Below the pieces are notes generated by a model. The model had not been told where the DNA came from, ran no database searches, and saw only the letters and a program-made list of their open reading frames with translations. This document shows positions 44,527 to 54,405 of a DNA stretch of 64,000 bases, piece by piece. Each line of letters opens with the position of its first letter. Position 1 is the first letter of the stretch. The translations under genes were made by a program, and so were the position numbers. Source of the DNA: Streptomyces sp. NBC_00459 (GTDB lineage Bacteria > Actinomycetota > Actinomycetes > Streptomycetales > Streptomycetaceae); contig NZ_CP107903.1 of NCBI RefSeq assembly GCF_036013955.1, positions 1-64,000 of the forward strand, in the 5' to 3' direction.

Positions 44527-47223
44527 ATGGACGAGCAGAACGGCCACAGCCCGCAACTCACCAAACTGCGCGGGAGACTGGCCGACGGGCTGGCCCGGAC
44601 CCGGTTGAACCAGACCCAGCTGGCCCGGCGGGCAGGTCTGGGACGGACCACCGTCTCGGAGGCGCTCTCTCCTCAGAAGCCGGTGCCGTCCGCGGAGACG
44701 GTGGCGGCACTGTCACGCGCACTGCAGCTGCCCGAGGCAGAAATGCTGGCGTTGCAGCGCACCGCGGTCCAGCAAGCAGGCACAAGTACGACAGAGGGGC
44801 CGGGCCGACCCATTGGAGAGTGGACGCCGCATGACCTGGAGGTCCACCGGGCCGGACCCGGCCCGACGGCCGCGGGCCCCGACATGTCTGCAGAGCGGGC
44901 TTGGCCCGCCTATGTGCGCCGCGAGCATGACCGGGTGCTGGACAAAGCAGTCGACGACACCATGGCCGGCCGCAGTCGGATCATGGTGCTGGTGGGCGCC
45001 TCCTCGACAGGCAAGACACGGGCGTGCTGGGAGGCCGTCCAACCCCTTGCCGATCAGGGGTGGCGGTTGTGGCATCCCTTCGACCCGACCAGGGCGCAGG
45101 CTGCGTTGGAGCAGCTGCACCGCGTCGGGCCCCGTACGGTGGTGTGGCTGAATGAGGCCCAGCATTACCTCGGCGACCGGGCAGTAGGTGAGCAGATCGC
45201 GGCAGCCGTGCACCGTCTACTGGTCAGCCGGGAGCGCGGGCCCGTGCTGGTGCTGGGCACGCTCTGGCCCGAGTACGCCACCCAGTACACGGCTCTGCCC
45301 TTACCGGCCGAGCCGGATCTGCACAGTCGAGTACGAGAGTTACTCGCCGGCCACCTCTTGGCAGTACCCGATGCTTTTGACGCCCCGGCCCTGGCTGAGG
45401 CCAGGGCTCTCGCCAAGGATGGCGACTGGCTGCTGGCCGACGCCCTCACCCGTGCACACGCCGACGGCCGGATCACCCAGGACCTGGCCGGTGCTCCCGA
45501 GCTCCTCAACCGCTACCAGCATGCCGGCCCAGCCGCCAAGGCAGTGCTGCAGGCCGCGATGGACGCGCGCCGCCTCGGCGTCAGCTTGCACCTCCCCCAG
45601 GCCTTCCTCACCGATGCCGCCACTGACTACCTCAGCCAGAGCGACTACGACCAGCTCACCGACGGTTGGGCAGAGCAGGCATACGCCGAACTCTCCAAGC
45701 CTGTCCACGGCAAACAAGCTCCCTTACGACAGACCACCCCCCGCCCCCTGCGACGCCCGCCCGCCCCTGCCTCCGCCGCCACAACGGGCGCAGAGGCAGG
45801 GAGAGGACCTCAGTTCCGGCTCGCCGACTACCTCGAGCAACACGGCCGCACCAGCCGCCGTCACCTGTGCCCACCTGCATCCTTCTGGCATGCCGCCCTC
45901 ACCCATCTCGCTCACCCCGATGACCTGAACCGCATCGCGGATGAAGCTGAGAAACGCCTTCGGCTGCAGTGGGCTCACCACTTGCGCCACCAAGCCGCCG
46001 CCCACGGAAGCCCTGTGGCCCTGGCCTTACTAGCGGTGCTGCGTGCGGAGGCCGGGGACCCGGACGGCGCCGAAGTCTTAGCCCGGCAGGCCGCTGGCCA
46101 TGGCAACACCGACGCCCTGCGCCAACTGGCTGAGATGCGGGAAGAAGGCGGGGACCGGGATGGTGCCGAAGCCCTGGCCCAGGAGGCCGCTGGCCTCGGC
46201 GACACCGACGCCCTGCGCCAACTGGCGGTGACACGCGAACTCGCCGGGGACCGGGATGGTGCCGAAGCCCTGCTTCGTCAAGCCGCTGGCCTCGGCGACA
46301 CCGACGCCCTGCGCCAACTGGCTGAGATGCGGGAAGAAGCCGGGGACCGGGATGGCGCCGAAGCCCTGATCCAGCAGGCCGCCGACCACGGCGACACCGA
46401 CGCCCTGCACCAACTGGCGGTGACACGCGAACTCGCCGGGGACCGGGATGGCGCCGAAGCCCTGGCCCGGAAGACCGTCGTCTACGGTGACGCCATCGCC
46501 CTGCGCCAACTGGCTGAGATGCGGGAAGAAGCCGGGGACCGGGATGGCGCCGAAGCCCTGATCCAGCAGGCCGCCGACCACGGCGACACCGACGCCCTGC
46601 ACCAACTGGCGGTGACACGCGAACTCGCCGGGGACCGGGATGGCGCCGAAGCCCTGGCCCGGAAGACCGTCGTCTACGGTGACGCCATCGCCCTGTGCCG
46701 GCTGGCGGTGATGCGGGAGTCTGCCGGGGACCGCGCAAGCGCGGAAACCCTGGCCCGGCAGGCCGCCGACCACGGCGACACCGACGCCCTGCGCCAACTG
46801 GCGGTTATGCGGGAGAAAGCCGGGGACCGGGATGGTGCCGAAGCCCTGAGCCAGCAGGCCGCCGACCGCGGTGACACCATCGCCCTGTCCCAACTGACAA
46901 TGATGCGGGAGTCTGCCGGGGACCGCGCAAGCGCGGAAACCCTGGCCCGGCAGGCCGCCGACCACGGCGACACCGACGCCCTGCGCCAACTGGCGGTTAT
47001 GCGGGAGAAAGCCGGGGACCGGGCGAACGCGACAATCCTGGCCCGGAAACTTGCCGACTACGGCGGAGCCTCTATCGAATACGAACACACGGCCTGGGCA
47101 TCGATGCTCCGCTTGCGATGGCCACACGGTATGGACCCGGACGGCACTCCGACGGCCCCCTGGCAACCGATGATGGATATCCCGTACAGCCCACTCACAC
47201 CATCCGCCGCTTCATCGCCATAG
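44527..47223 (+). CDS. XRE-HTH / P-loop NTPase with hypervariable repeat array
   Basis: 898 residues from ATG 44527 (GGGGAAGGTAC upstream). Residues 1-60 are an XRE HTH (RTRLNQTQLARRAGLGRTTV). Residues about 120-400 are a STAND-like NTPase: MVLVGASSTGKTRACWEAVQ (Walker A 157-164) and TVVWLNEAQHYLG (Walker B with N-E in place of D-E). From about residue 499 eleven 32-residue repeats follow, of the type LRQLAVMREKAGDRDGAEAL, then xQQAADHGDTDA, related to Sel1/TPR helical repeats. DNA of neighbouring repeat pairs is identical over about 190 bp. The build (DNA-binding head, ATP switch, variable helical sensor) fits a regulator or defence sensor. Partner unknown. Confidence 0.75.
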   Translation: MDEQNGHSPQLTKLRGRLADGLARTRLNQTQLARRAGLGRTTVSEALSPQKPVPSAETVAALSRALQLPEAEMLALQRTAVQQAGTSTTEGPGRPIGEWTPHDLEVHRAGPGPTAAGPDMSAERAWPAYVRREHDRVLDKAVDDTMAGRSRIMVLVGASSTGKTRACWEAVQPLADQGWRLWHPFDPTRAQAALEQLHRVGPRTVVWLNEAQHYLGDRAVGEQIAAAVHRLLVSRERGPVLVLGTLWPEYATQYTALPLPAEPDLHSRVRELLAGHLLAVPDAFDAPALAEARALAKDGDWLLADALTRAHADGRITQDLAGAPELLNRYQHAGPAAKAVLQAAMDARRLGVSLHLPQAFLTDAATDYLSQSDYDQLTDGWAEQAYAELSKPVHGKQAPLRQTTPRPLRRPPAPASAATTGAEAGRGPQFRLADYLEQHGRTSRRHLCPPASFWHAALTHLAHPDDLNRIADEAEKRLRLQWAHHLRHQAAAHGSPVALALLAVLRAEAGDPDGAEVLARQAAGHGNTDALRQLAEMREEGGDRDGAEALAQEAAGLGDTDALRQLAVTRELAGDRDGAEALLRQAAGLGDTDALRQLAEMREEAGDRDGAEALIQQAADHGDTDALHQLAVTRELAGDRDGAEALARKTVVYGDAIALRQLAEMREEAGDRDGAEALIQQAADHGDTDALHQLAVTRELAGDRDGAEALARKTVVYGDAIALCRLAVMRESAGDRASAETLARQAADHGDTDALRQLAVMREKAGDRDGAEALSQQAADRGDTIALSQLTMMRESAGDRASAETLARQAADHGDTDALRQLAVMREKAGDRANATILARKLADYGGASIEYEHTAWASMLRLRWPHGMDPDGTPTAPWQPMMDIPYSPLTPSAASSP
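46024..47079 (+). repeat. Eleven 96-bp coding repeats
   Basis: The repeat unit is 96 bp (32 codons). The block 46309-46503 is repeated exactly 192 bp later (46501-46695). A second pair (from 46711 and from 46903) is also identical over about 115 bp at a 192-bp offset. The first and last units are diverged. Identical neighbours show recent unequal exchange or slippage in multiples of two units. Confidence 0.9.
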
Positions 47224-47393
47224 GCATGCTGTCACTTCGCGGTTCGTTGGCCCGGTGCTGGTCACGGCGCGCATGAACCTCGAGCACGCCCACGAAACAC
47301 CAGCCACGGCCGTCTAGCGTGCTCGGACGACGCCCCTCACTCGCTGGTCGTCATGGAATCGGCAGGCAGTGGTGCTGCGTCCCCGTACAGGCA

Positions 47394-47742
47394 CACATGG
47401 ACGCCGTCCTGGGGCCTCTGGCCGCTGGCGGCAGCCCCGGTCCTCGGCGATGTCGTCCTGATCGACTACAGCTGGAACTCCTGCACAACGACCGAGGGCG
47501 GCTTCGTCGATGGCCACGTCGCCGCGCCCGAGGGGGAAGTCGACGCCGACTCCCTGGAGTCACCACCTGAACCGCGGCACCCACCGCGCGCTGGTGAGCT
47601 CTACCCGCTCCAGGGAGCGGAGCCGTACCTGCGCTCGCTCGCCAATCGCAAGGACGTCGTCGCCAGGCTGCGTACAGCCCTTGCCGAGTGGGAGGAGGTG
47701 CAGCGCCGCGCCGTCCCCACCCCTGCGTCGGCGGTCGGCTGA
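47394..47742 (+). pseudogene. Zinc-ribbon protein remnant 2
   Basis: The frame reads DYSWNSCTTTEGGFVDGHVA, then GAEPYLRSLANRKDVVARLR, matching the C-terminal two thirds of the 145-residue protein at 20831. The first Cys pair is lost, and the SLESPPEPRHPPRAGELYP stretch is a local double frameshift relative to that protein. Confidence 0.7.
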
Positions 47743-47788
47743 GCGGCGCGCACTCTGCCGCCAGCCGCCCGCGCTCTCCAGAGCTGGC

Positions 47789-48874
47789 TTACGAGGCGGC
47801 CGGTGCGGTGTGCTGGAACGGCGCACTGGGCGCTCGCCGCGACATCGGCCGCCGGAGCCCGGACGGGCCTCGGACGCTGAGTTCGCCGTTGTCCGCCCGG
47901 CGCAGCATCTCGCCCGCGTTCTTCAGCGCCATGACGACCCGGGTGCGCAGGCGGGGGTGGAACGGCATGGCAAGCGGGACGAGAGCGGCGATGGCGGTCG
48001 GGTTGGGGATCGAGCTGTTACGCAGTTCGCGGACGACCTGGTTGAAGGCGTAGCCGAGCTTGTTCGGCAGCTGGACGTGGGAGCGCTGCAGAGAGGACAG
48101 CAGCAGCGCCAGCATGTCCTCGTACGCGGTGCGCAGGGCGTTGACGCTGTCGTACGACACGATGTTGGCGGCGAACAGCCCGCGGCCGCGCTCGAGGCGC
48201 TCGAGGATGGCCTTGAGCATCTTCAGGTCGATGTCGCCGGCGTACCGCAGGGGCTGTTCCACCCGGGCCAGCAGCTTGCCGCCCTCCACGCCTTCCCTCC
48301 AGGAGAAGCGACTCAGGAGGTGGAACCACGCCTCCTGACTGCGCAGCGAGTGGACACCGCAGCCGATAAGAATCTGGTAGAGGATCTTGGCCCGCAGCGG
48401 GCGCGCGCCGCGCAGGACGGCCCCGTACGTGACGTGGGAGTAGCCGGGGGCCTGTTGGGCGAGGGTGCGGTGGCTGAGCCCGTTGAAGTCCAGCAGCGTC
48501 TGCAGGAGCTCGCGCAGTTCGCCTTCGTCGGTGACCTGCGGCGGGATGAGGTTGCCGGTGCGATCCCACCGGCGCAGCGCCTCGCGGCACAGATCCCCGG
48601 TGACCCCGGCGGCGGCCAGGCGCAGGCTCTCCCAGCGCGCGCTCCAGTCTTCGGGATCGCCGCCGCAGGCCAGGACGTAGCCGTTGACGGTCGCCCAGGT
48701 GGGCAGTTTCTTGCCCGCGTGGGCGTTCGACAGCGTCGCGGTGGACATCCCGCTGTGCTGGGACATCATCGCCAGCGGCGGGTCGCCGGCCTTCTTGCGC
48801 AGCGCCTGGAGGTCGCGGGCGAAGGCCACCAGCGGGTCGTTGCTCTGGGGCAGTTGGTTCATGGGACGGGCCAC
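47789..48874 (-). CDS. XRE-family regulator with long helical domain
   Basis: 361 residues from GTG 48874, 9 bases after GGAAGGAG; ATG 48883 lies too close to that site and ATG 48862 too far. An N-terminal HTH (LAMMSQHSGMSTATLSNAHA, about 35-60) is followed by KKLPTWATVNGYVLACGGD, the usual XRE pattern in Streptomyces. About 270 helical residues then resemble sensor regions of such regulators (LLQTLLDFNGLSHRTLAQQA suggests a second HTH-like unit). It is separated from the 75-residue membrane protein upstream by a hairpin. It probably controls nearby genes. Confidence 0.7.
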   Translation of the reverse strand: MARPMNQLPQSNDPLVAFARDLQALRKKAGDPPLAMMSQHSGMSTATLSNAHAGKKLPTWATVNGYVLACGGDPEDWSARWESLRLAAAGVTGDLCREALRRWDRTGNLIPPQVTDEGELRELLQTLLDFNGLSHRTLAQQAPGYSHVTYGAVLRGARPLRAKILYQILIGCGVHSLRSQEAWFHLLSRFSWREGVEGGKLLARVEQPLRYAGDIDLKMLKAILERLERGRGLFAANIVSYDSVNALRTAYEDMLALLLSSLQRSHVQLPNKLGYAFNQVVRELRNSSIPNPTAIAALVPLAMPFHPRLRTRVVMALKNAGEMLRRADNGELSVRGPSGLRRPMSRRAPSAPFQHTAPAAS

Positions 48875-48909
48875 GGCGTCCATCTCCTTCCCGAGCCCGG
48901 AACGGGGCC

Positions 48910-48934
48910 GGGGCCCGTCGGTGGGACGGGCCCC
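48910..48934 (-). terminator. Hairpin, 10-base arms
   Basis: GGGGCCCGTC, GGTGG, GACGGGCCCC, located between the stop of the 75-residue gene and the XRE-type gene. Confidence 0.65.
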
Positions 48935-48948
48935 GGCAGGGGATCGGG

Positions 48949-49176
48949 TCAGAGCAGACGCTGACGTAGTTCGGCCGCCAGCAGTCCGCCGGCACCCAGG
49001 ATGGCCAGGGCCTCCTCCAGCTTCATCCCTCGGGCGAGCAGGACGACCAGCGCGCCCAGGAGGATGACCAGCAGGAGTAAGGACGCCAGCGGCGAGGATT
49101 GCGTGGCGCTCGCCGGGGTGTGCGCGCACGGCCCGTTCTGCTCAGCAGGAACGGGCTCAGGAAGCAGGAAAGACAA
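48949..49176 (-). CDS. 75-residue membrane protein
   Basis: Start TTG 49176 with GGGAG 9 bases upstream, the only start with a good site. A polar N-terminus precedes one strong hydrophobic helix (PLASLLLLVILLGALVVLLA) and an amphipathic C-terminus (KLEEALAILGAGGLLAAELR). The family is unknown. Confidence 0.5.
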   Translation of the reverse strand: MSFLLPEPVPAEQNGPCAHTPASATQSSPLASLLLLVILLGALVVLLARGMKLEEALAILGAGGLLAAELRQRLL

Positions 49177-49747
49177 GGAAGTTGACTCCCAACAGGAGGC
49201 GGGTGGTCGGTAGCGGTCCGGAACTTGGTGCTCAAGTGCCTTGCAGGGCACAGGACTTCACGCCGGTGGTTGCAGCCACATGCGTCAGCGAAGCCCACGT
49301 TACCCAGGCTTACGCTTGACGATGCCGATTCAGTTCCCATTGGAGGCAAGCCGTAAATAAAGCGCTGACCTGTTATTTAACGGCTGGAACGGAATTGTTT
49401 AAGGAATGGTTCGTCGCCGGATTGAACATCCCGCGAATCAGGCGCGTAGTCGCAGGCCGCGGCGGGTTTGGCCTGGCCACGAGAAACTATCTGCCTACAT
49501 CTCTTGGCCAAGGTTAATTATCCCCCCATGATTGAGCTCGTTCCCACGTGCGCGTGACGTACGCGGCCCGCGGGTCGCGCATGCGCGTACAAGAGAGGCG
49601 CAGGTCCAACGGTCCGGACACGCACCGCAGAACGCAGGAGGCCCCGTTGCAGCGGGGCACCTCCGCAAGGTGGCACGGCCAACAGGTCAGCCACTGGACT
49701 TCCTTCCGCCCGACGATGACGACTCTCGCGGGCCGAAGGGCATACGG
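49177..49747. other. Intergenic, A/T-rich promoter-like region
   Basis: About 570 bases with a drop in GC at 49340-49530 (TAAATAAAGCG, TTATTTAACGG, TTGTTTAAGG). It probably holds promoters. No reading frame is convincing. Confidence 0.5.
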
Positions 49748-49792
49748 CAAGAGGGCAGGGCCCGGCGGAATCCGCCGGGCCCTGCCCTCTTG
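49748..49792. terminator. Perfect 22-base-arm palindrome
   Basis: CAAGAGGGCAGGGCCCGGCG begins an arm that mirrors exactly around a single A at 49770. It is a strong bidirectional terminator at the 3' side of the leftward gene ending at 49962. Confidence 0.75.
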
Positions 49793-49961
49793 CTCACAGC
49801 CGCTCCCTCGTCACCGCCTGCCGGCGTGTCTCAGACGTCGGGACGGTGCGGGCCGCCGAAGTCCTCGTCGGTGAACGTCCCGAGCGCTGGCAGGAAGCGC
49901 AAGTCCCTGCAGGTCTCCCGGTTCTCCACTCGCGCGACGATCTCGTACGGCCTTCGCCAGG

Positions 49962-51209
49962 CTACGAGTCGACGAGGTACGCCTTCTCCCCCATCATCAG
50001 CGGCGCATCGGCGGGCCCCTTGATGTAGGGGCCACGCCAGATCACCCGGTGCTCCTGGCGACTGGGGTACCACTGCCGCACCTTGTGCATCCGCACCGGC
50101 CACCGGTGGTGATACTCCCGCTTGGTGTCCCCGGCCGGGTCCGATGGACGGGGCGAGGGTGCGACGAGCCGGATCACCCGCACATCGGGATCCTGCGGCA
50201 CGGACGCGTCACTACTGCCCGCAGCCGTGCCCCCGGTGGCCCGAGGCGAGCTGATCGCCGTGATGCCCTGGGAGTTCAGCCGGAAGAAGGCGAACATGTA
50301 GCGGCCCACGAAGTCGTCGTACGGGTCCTCCACCCGGCCGCCGCCCCACTCGCCGGTCTCGGGGACCGGCTCGGCACGCCACTGGGAGGCCTGGGCGCGG
50401 GCGTTTTCCATCTCACGGTAGAGCTCGGAGAGGTGCGCGAGCGTTTCGGAGCTCTCCTCCGCGAGGCAGGCGTCGCCGCGCATCCCGTACATGCCGTCCG
50501 GCATCAACGGCGGCAGGGGGCTGCCGGAGGCGCGCGCCTGGGAGACCGCCTGGCGCCATCCGGTCGGCTGGACCGGACCGTCGCGGTCCATGAACGTGGT
50601 CACCTGCACGCCGGGGTACTGGGCGGTGGGCAGGATCTGGTGCTGGGTGACGAACTGCCAGCCGAACGCCTTGATGTCCGACAGTGAGCCGGTGCGGTTG
50701 ACGACCACGACCGGTTCCGGCAGCACCAGCAGCGCGGTGGGTACGAGGATGTCCCGGTCGCGGTGAAGGGTACTGACGTCGGCCGGCTCGAGGGTGGCGG
50801 CCGCGGCCATGACCGCTGCGTGCGCGGCCGGGGAGATGACGAGGACCTCAGCCTGTCGCAACACTTTCTCGATCTGGCGGATCTCCCACCCGGCGGCTTC
50901 CCCGGCCGCCCGGGGCCACGGCGGCCGGTGGCCCTGTTTGCCCAGCGTCATCGACCATGCCGCATCCCGCGCAGTGTCCCCGGGCCGGTCCGCGATATCG
51001 GCGAGATTGCTGTGGAGCAGCACGGCGTACAGCTCGCTGACGACGTTTTTGATGTTGGAGGCGAGCATCGTCTGAACCCACGAGTTCCCGGCCAGAGACC
51101 GCCCGGTCTGCTCCCGCAGACGCCGCGCTGCCCGGGCAGCACCGGTCGCCGTCCACTGCTCGGCCTTGTCCCTGCTGCGCTCCTTCTTGCCCCGGCTCGC
51201 CTTGCCCAC
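49962..51209 (-). CDS. Conserved-looking protein of unknown function
   Basis: 415 residues from GTG 51209, 7 bases after GGGGGAGG. A very basic start (GKASRGKKERSRDKAEQW) is followed by helical segments, a beta-rich middle (LVPTALLVLPEPVVVVNRTG, SDIKAFGWQFVTQHQIL) and a C-terminus with HHRWPVRMHKVRQWYPSRQE and HRVIWRGPYIKGPADAPLMM. No catalytic motif is identified. Beyond the stop another frame reads AWRRPYEIVARVENRETCRD and on to GTFTDEDFGGPHRPDV (49831), so the natural C-terminus may have been cut by a frameshift. Confidence 0.6.
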   Translation of the reverse strand: MGKASRGKKERSRDKAEQWTATGAARAARRLREQTGRSLAGNSWVQTMLASNIKNVVSELYAVLLHSNLADIADRPGDTARDAAWSMTLGKQGHRPPWPRAAGEAAGWEIRQIEKVLRQAEVLVISPAAHAAVMAAAATLEPADVSTLHRDRDILVPTALLVLPEPVVVVNRTGSLSDIKAFGWQFVTQHQILPTAQYPGVQVTTFMDRDGPVQPTGWRQAVSQARASGSPLPPLMPDGMYGMRGDACLAEESSETLAHLSELYREMENARAQASQWRAEPVPETGEWGGGRVEDPYDDFVGRYMFAFFRLNSQGITAISSPRATGGTAAGSSDASVPQDPDVRVIRLVAPSPRPSDPAGDTKREYHHRWPVRMHKVRQWYPSRQEHRVIWRGPYIKGPADAPLMMGEKAYLVDS

Positions 51210-51391
51210 CCGACAGCCTCCCCCACCACCATGGCCAGTTGCCGAAGCCGTACCCGACCTCCGAGATCCGGACACGGCACGATCCAGCCGATGACCGCTG
51301 CCTTCAGGAGCTGGCTGATCACCCTGCTGACGCTGCCTCATCCTTTACGCCAGGGTGCGGTGATCGGAATCGACAGACGGAGGGGGCGTCC

Positions 51392-51547
51392 GTGGAAGCA
51401 CGGATGTGGGACGCGCTGGTCGGCGTGATGAAGGAGGCGTACACCGCGGGACTGGGCGAGGGCGCCGTGCCGCGCCCGGTCATGATGCCGCTGGTGCACG
51501 GCGAACTGGTCGGGCTGATCTGGGTGTGTCCCGCCAGGTGGGGATGA
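51392..51547 (+). pseudogene. Truncated gene start
   Basis: GTG 51392 with GGAGGGGG upstream opens 51 residues (ARMWDALVGVMKEAYTAGLG, then MMPLVHGELVGLIWVCP) and then runs into the 3' end of the cas3 remnant. It is the beginning of an unrecognised gene cut by a deletion junction near 51535. Confidence 0.5.
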
Positions 51548-54014
51548 GGTGGAGGGCGCTGAGGTGTTCCTCGCTGCGGCGTCTGCTCTGGTAGGCGGTG
51601 TGATGCTGGGTGAGGTCGGGGCTGGTGCGGGCGAGTTCGGCGGCGCCGGCGTGAACGGTTTCGACCAGGTGCTGGACGTCGTCGGGCAGCGTGAGAGTGA
51701 GGGTGCGCTGAGGCAGGCCGGCGAGGCGGCCTGCAGCGGCGTGTGTGAAGAGGGCGGGTTCCAGGGTGCGCCAGGCGGCCGGGATCAGGGTGCGGCCCCG
51801 GTGGTCGGTGGGCTGCAGGATGCTGAGGCGGGGCACCCCTTGGCGGCGCAGCCAGGCGGGCCTGCGGTCTGCGCCCGTTCCCCACAGGTTCTCGAACCGC
51901 CACAGCCGGCCCAGGCGTTGCAGGAGCTTCTCGAGGGAGGCGAGGTCGCTGACCATGACGTCGACGTCGATGTCGAGGCTCATGTCGAGGAGGCTGGTGG
52001 TGACGATGACCAGGCGTGCGGGGCGCTCGCCGGCGGAGCCGAGCCGTTCGCGGGTCAGGCGGGTGAGGGCCTCGCGCTGATGGCCGGGCAGGCGGGCGTG
52101 CAACAGCAGCAGCTGGCCCGCCGGGCCAGGGCAGGGTGTCGTGGAGGTGCTGGTAGGCGGCTTGGGCGTCGGCCATGGTCGCGCACGCCACCGCCGCGCA
52201 GCCCCCGCCCTGGACAACGGGGGCGATCTCGGCGCTGATGCGCTCCAGCCGGCTCTCCCGAGCGGGGGCATCGTCCGGGTCGGTGTGGGAAGAATGGCGT
52301 ACCGGGTACAGGCGCAGGGATGCGGTCCGGCGGTGCCGTTGGGCGTGGGCCTCGCCCGCGCGGGAGTCCATGCGGGTCAGGGAGGCATCGGCGGCCGCGG
52401 CGAACAGCCAGCCCGGGTAGGCGGGTGCGCAGTCCAGACCGGACGTGCTGCTGGGCCGGTTTCCTGCGCCGGCGAGGTAGCTGCGCACCAGCTCGGTGCT
52501 GACGCGGGCCGGCATCGTGGCGGACAGCAGGACGACCGGGCAGCCCAGTGCGCCCAGCCAGTGCAGCAGCCGCCCCAGCAGCTGCTGCATGAACGGGGTC
52601 AGGGCGTGGGCCTCGTCGACGATGACGGTCCGCCCGGACAGGGCCAGCATGCGCAGCGCGCTGAAACGGACCGGGAGCGCCGCCATCAGGGCCTGGTCGT
52701 GGGTGGCGACGGTGAACTGTGCCAGCAGCGCCCGGTCCCAGCCCCGCAGCCAGCCGTCCGGCACGGTCACCCGCTCCTCAGGGCGCTGCGCCCCGTCCGG
52801 GTCTTCCCGGTCGTCGGGCCCCTCGGGCCAGAACTCGTCGGTGGTCGACGCCCCGTCAGCGGCGACCTGGCACTCGGTGTAGGCGGAGTTGTTCCAGCTG
52901 TGGCTGTACACCAGGGAGACCGGAGCCCGCTCGGGGCGGTGCGCGGCCACGTACCGCTCAAGGATCTCGTAGGAGGCGTCCGCGGTGGCGGTCGTGGGCA
53001 GCAGCCACACGATGCCGGCGGTGGCGCCGTCGGCGTTGAAGATCCGTGCGGCTTCCAGGCCGGTCACGGTCTTCCCGCCGCCGGTGGCATCGGTGACCAC
53101 CACGATGCCCGGTCCCTTCTCCTCCACCACCTTGGTGAGCTGCCTGATCAGGGAGGCCTGTAGGTCGTTCGGGGCGGTAAGACCGCGGTGGGCCTGGGCG
53201 AAGGATGCCGGAGGGAGTGCGACGCGGGGCAGACCGGAACCGTCGAGCAGAACCGGGGCGTCCTTGACGGCCTGCGCGTAGTGCTCGCCTGCGCCGAAGG
53301 CGGGTGCTTGCGCCTTGGGCAGCCAGTAGTGGCGCTGGCTGGCCAGCCGGTCCGCGATCACTCCGACCCCGGTGATCAATACCGCGGCCGGCACCGGCAC
53401 CCGCGAGGGCACCATGGTGACACCGGTCAGATGACGCACCAGGGCGAAGTAGCGGCGTCGCAGATCCTGCCACGCGGGGCCGCCCAGAACGAGGTTGACC
53501 CGGGATGCCCTGGCCGCGCCGTCGATGTCGAGCTGCAGGAACCGGCCGTGGTGGCCGCCCAGCATCTGCGCCACCAGCACCCCCGCACTGTCCGACGTGT
53601 CGACCTCATAGCCGGCCTCCGCCAGCAGCTGCAGCACACTGTGCATGGAGGCCCGCTCGTGCGGCATGCTCCCCCAGCTGCGTGTGTCCGCCCGCAGCAC
53701 CTCACTCACCCGCGCCCAGGGATGCGCCTCCCGCTCCTGGAAAGACGACAGCTTGCCCAGATCATGCAGACCGGCGAAAACATCACCAGGCACCGGGCCT
53801 CCGCCACCGTCACGCCCAGCCCGTCGGCGATCAGCCGCCGCTGACCACGCGTCAGGAACCGGTCCCACACCTCACCGGCGACCGCCGCCACATCCAGCAG
53901 ATGGAACAGCAGCGGATACACCGCCAGAAACCCCCGGTCGAACTTCCCCCACGGCGTCAAGTCGATCCCGCCGAACCGGGCATCCTCCCGCGCTCCCACA
54001 ACCACTCCCCGCAC
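51535..54014 (-). pseudogene. cas3: Cas3 HD nuclease-helicase (type I-E), frameshifted and truncated
   Basis: Starts at ATG 54014: LTPWGKFDRGFLAVYPLLFH, LLDVAAVAGEVWDRFLT. After AEARCLVMF the frame must slip back by one at TTTT (53777-53780) to read FAGLHDLGKLSSFQEREAHP, the HD motif. The helicase follows (VVVTDATGGGKTVTGLEAAR Walker A; TVIVDEAHALTPFM, DEAH; VVLLSATMPARV). A second shift near 52118 is needed to reach LLLLHARLPGHQREALTRL, VTTSLLDMSLDIDVDVMVSD and LLQRLGRLWRFE. The end is lost at about 51535. Cas3 normally degrades DNA recognised by Cascade. This copy is almost certainly dead unless both shifts are sequence errors. Confidence 0.85.
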
Positions 54015-54397
54015 TCAACTACACCATACTCAAGGGGCGTTGACACCATCCTGCCGCATCCGATCACTCATTTCCGCAGGCCGCTTCCCGGAACTGCCAA
54101 AGCGGGAGGCAGTGTTACTCTCCCGCGCAGGAAGGCGTACTCCCAACTGGGCCCGCCTCCCCATCGGACAGATACCGTGGAAAACTGCGGAACACACCGG
54201 CAGACACCCCGGCCGGGCCGGACGCCACAAGCGCGTCGCATTGCCCAACCGGCCTGGTACCGCAGCATCTTGTGAAGTGGGGACAGTTGAAAATACTCTC
54301 CCCCAAGCCGCGCGAGCCGTGCTCAGCTGCCAGCCCGGCAGTTCGGTACCGCTGCGGAAACAGCATCCCGGCACAACCACCACACCCGACCCGGTAA

Positions 54398-54405
54398 AGT
54401 GAATA
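54398..54405. repeat. Target-site duplication of the IS256-type element, left
   Basis: AGTGAATA, repeated at 57987-57994 on the other side of the element. Eight bases is the expected size for the IS256 family. Confidence 0.85.

Noticed and set aside
45899..47166. Leftward repeat-rich frames opposite the repeat NTPase
   Set aside because: Their repeats only reflect the 96-bp coding repeats of the real gene on the other strand.
49548..49874. Rightward 108-residue frame at 49.6 kb
   Set aside because: It runs straight through the perfect palindrome at 49748-49792, which is better explained as a terminator.
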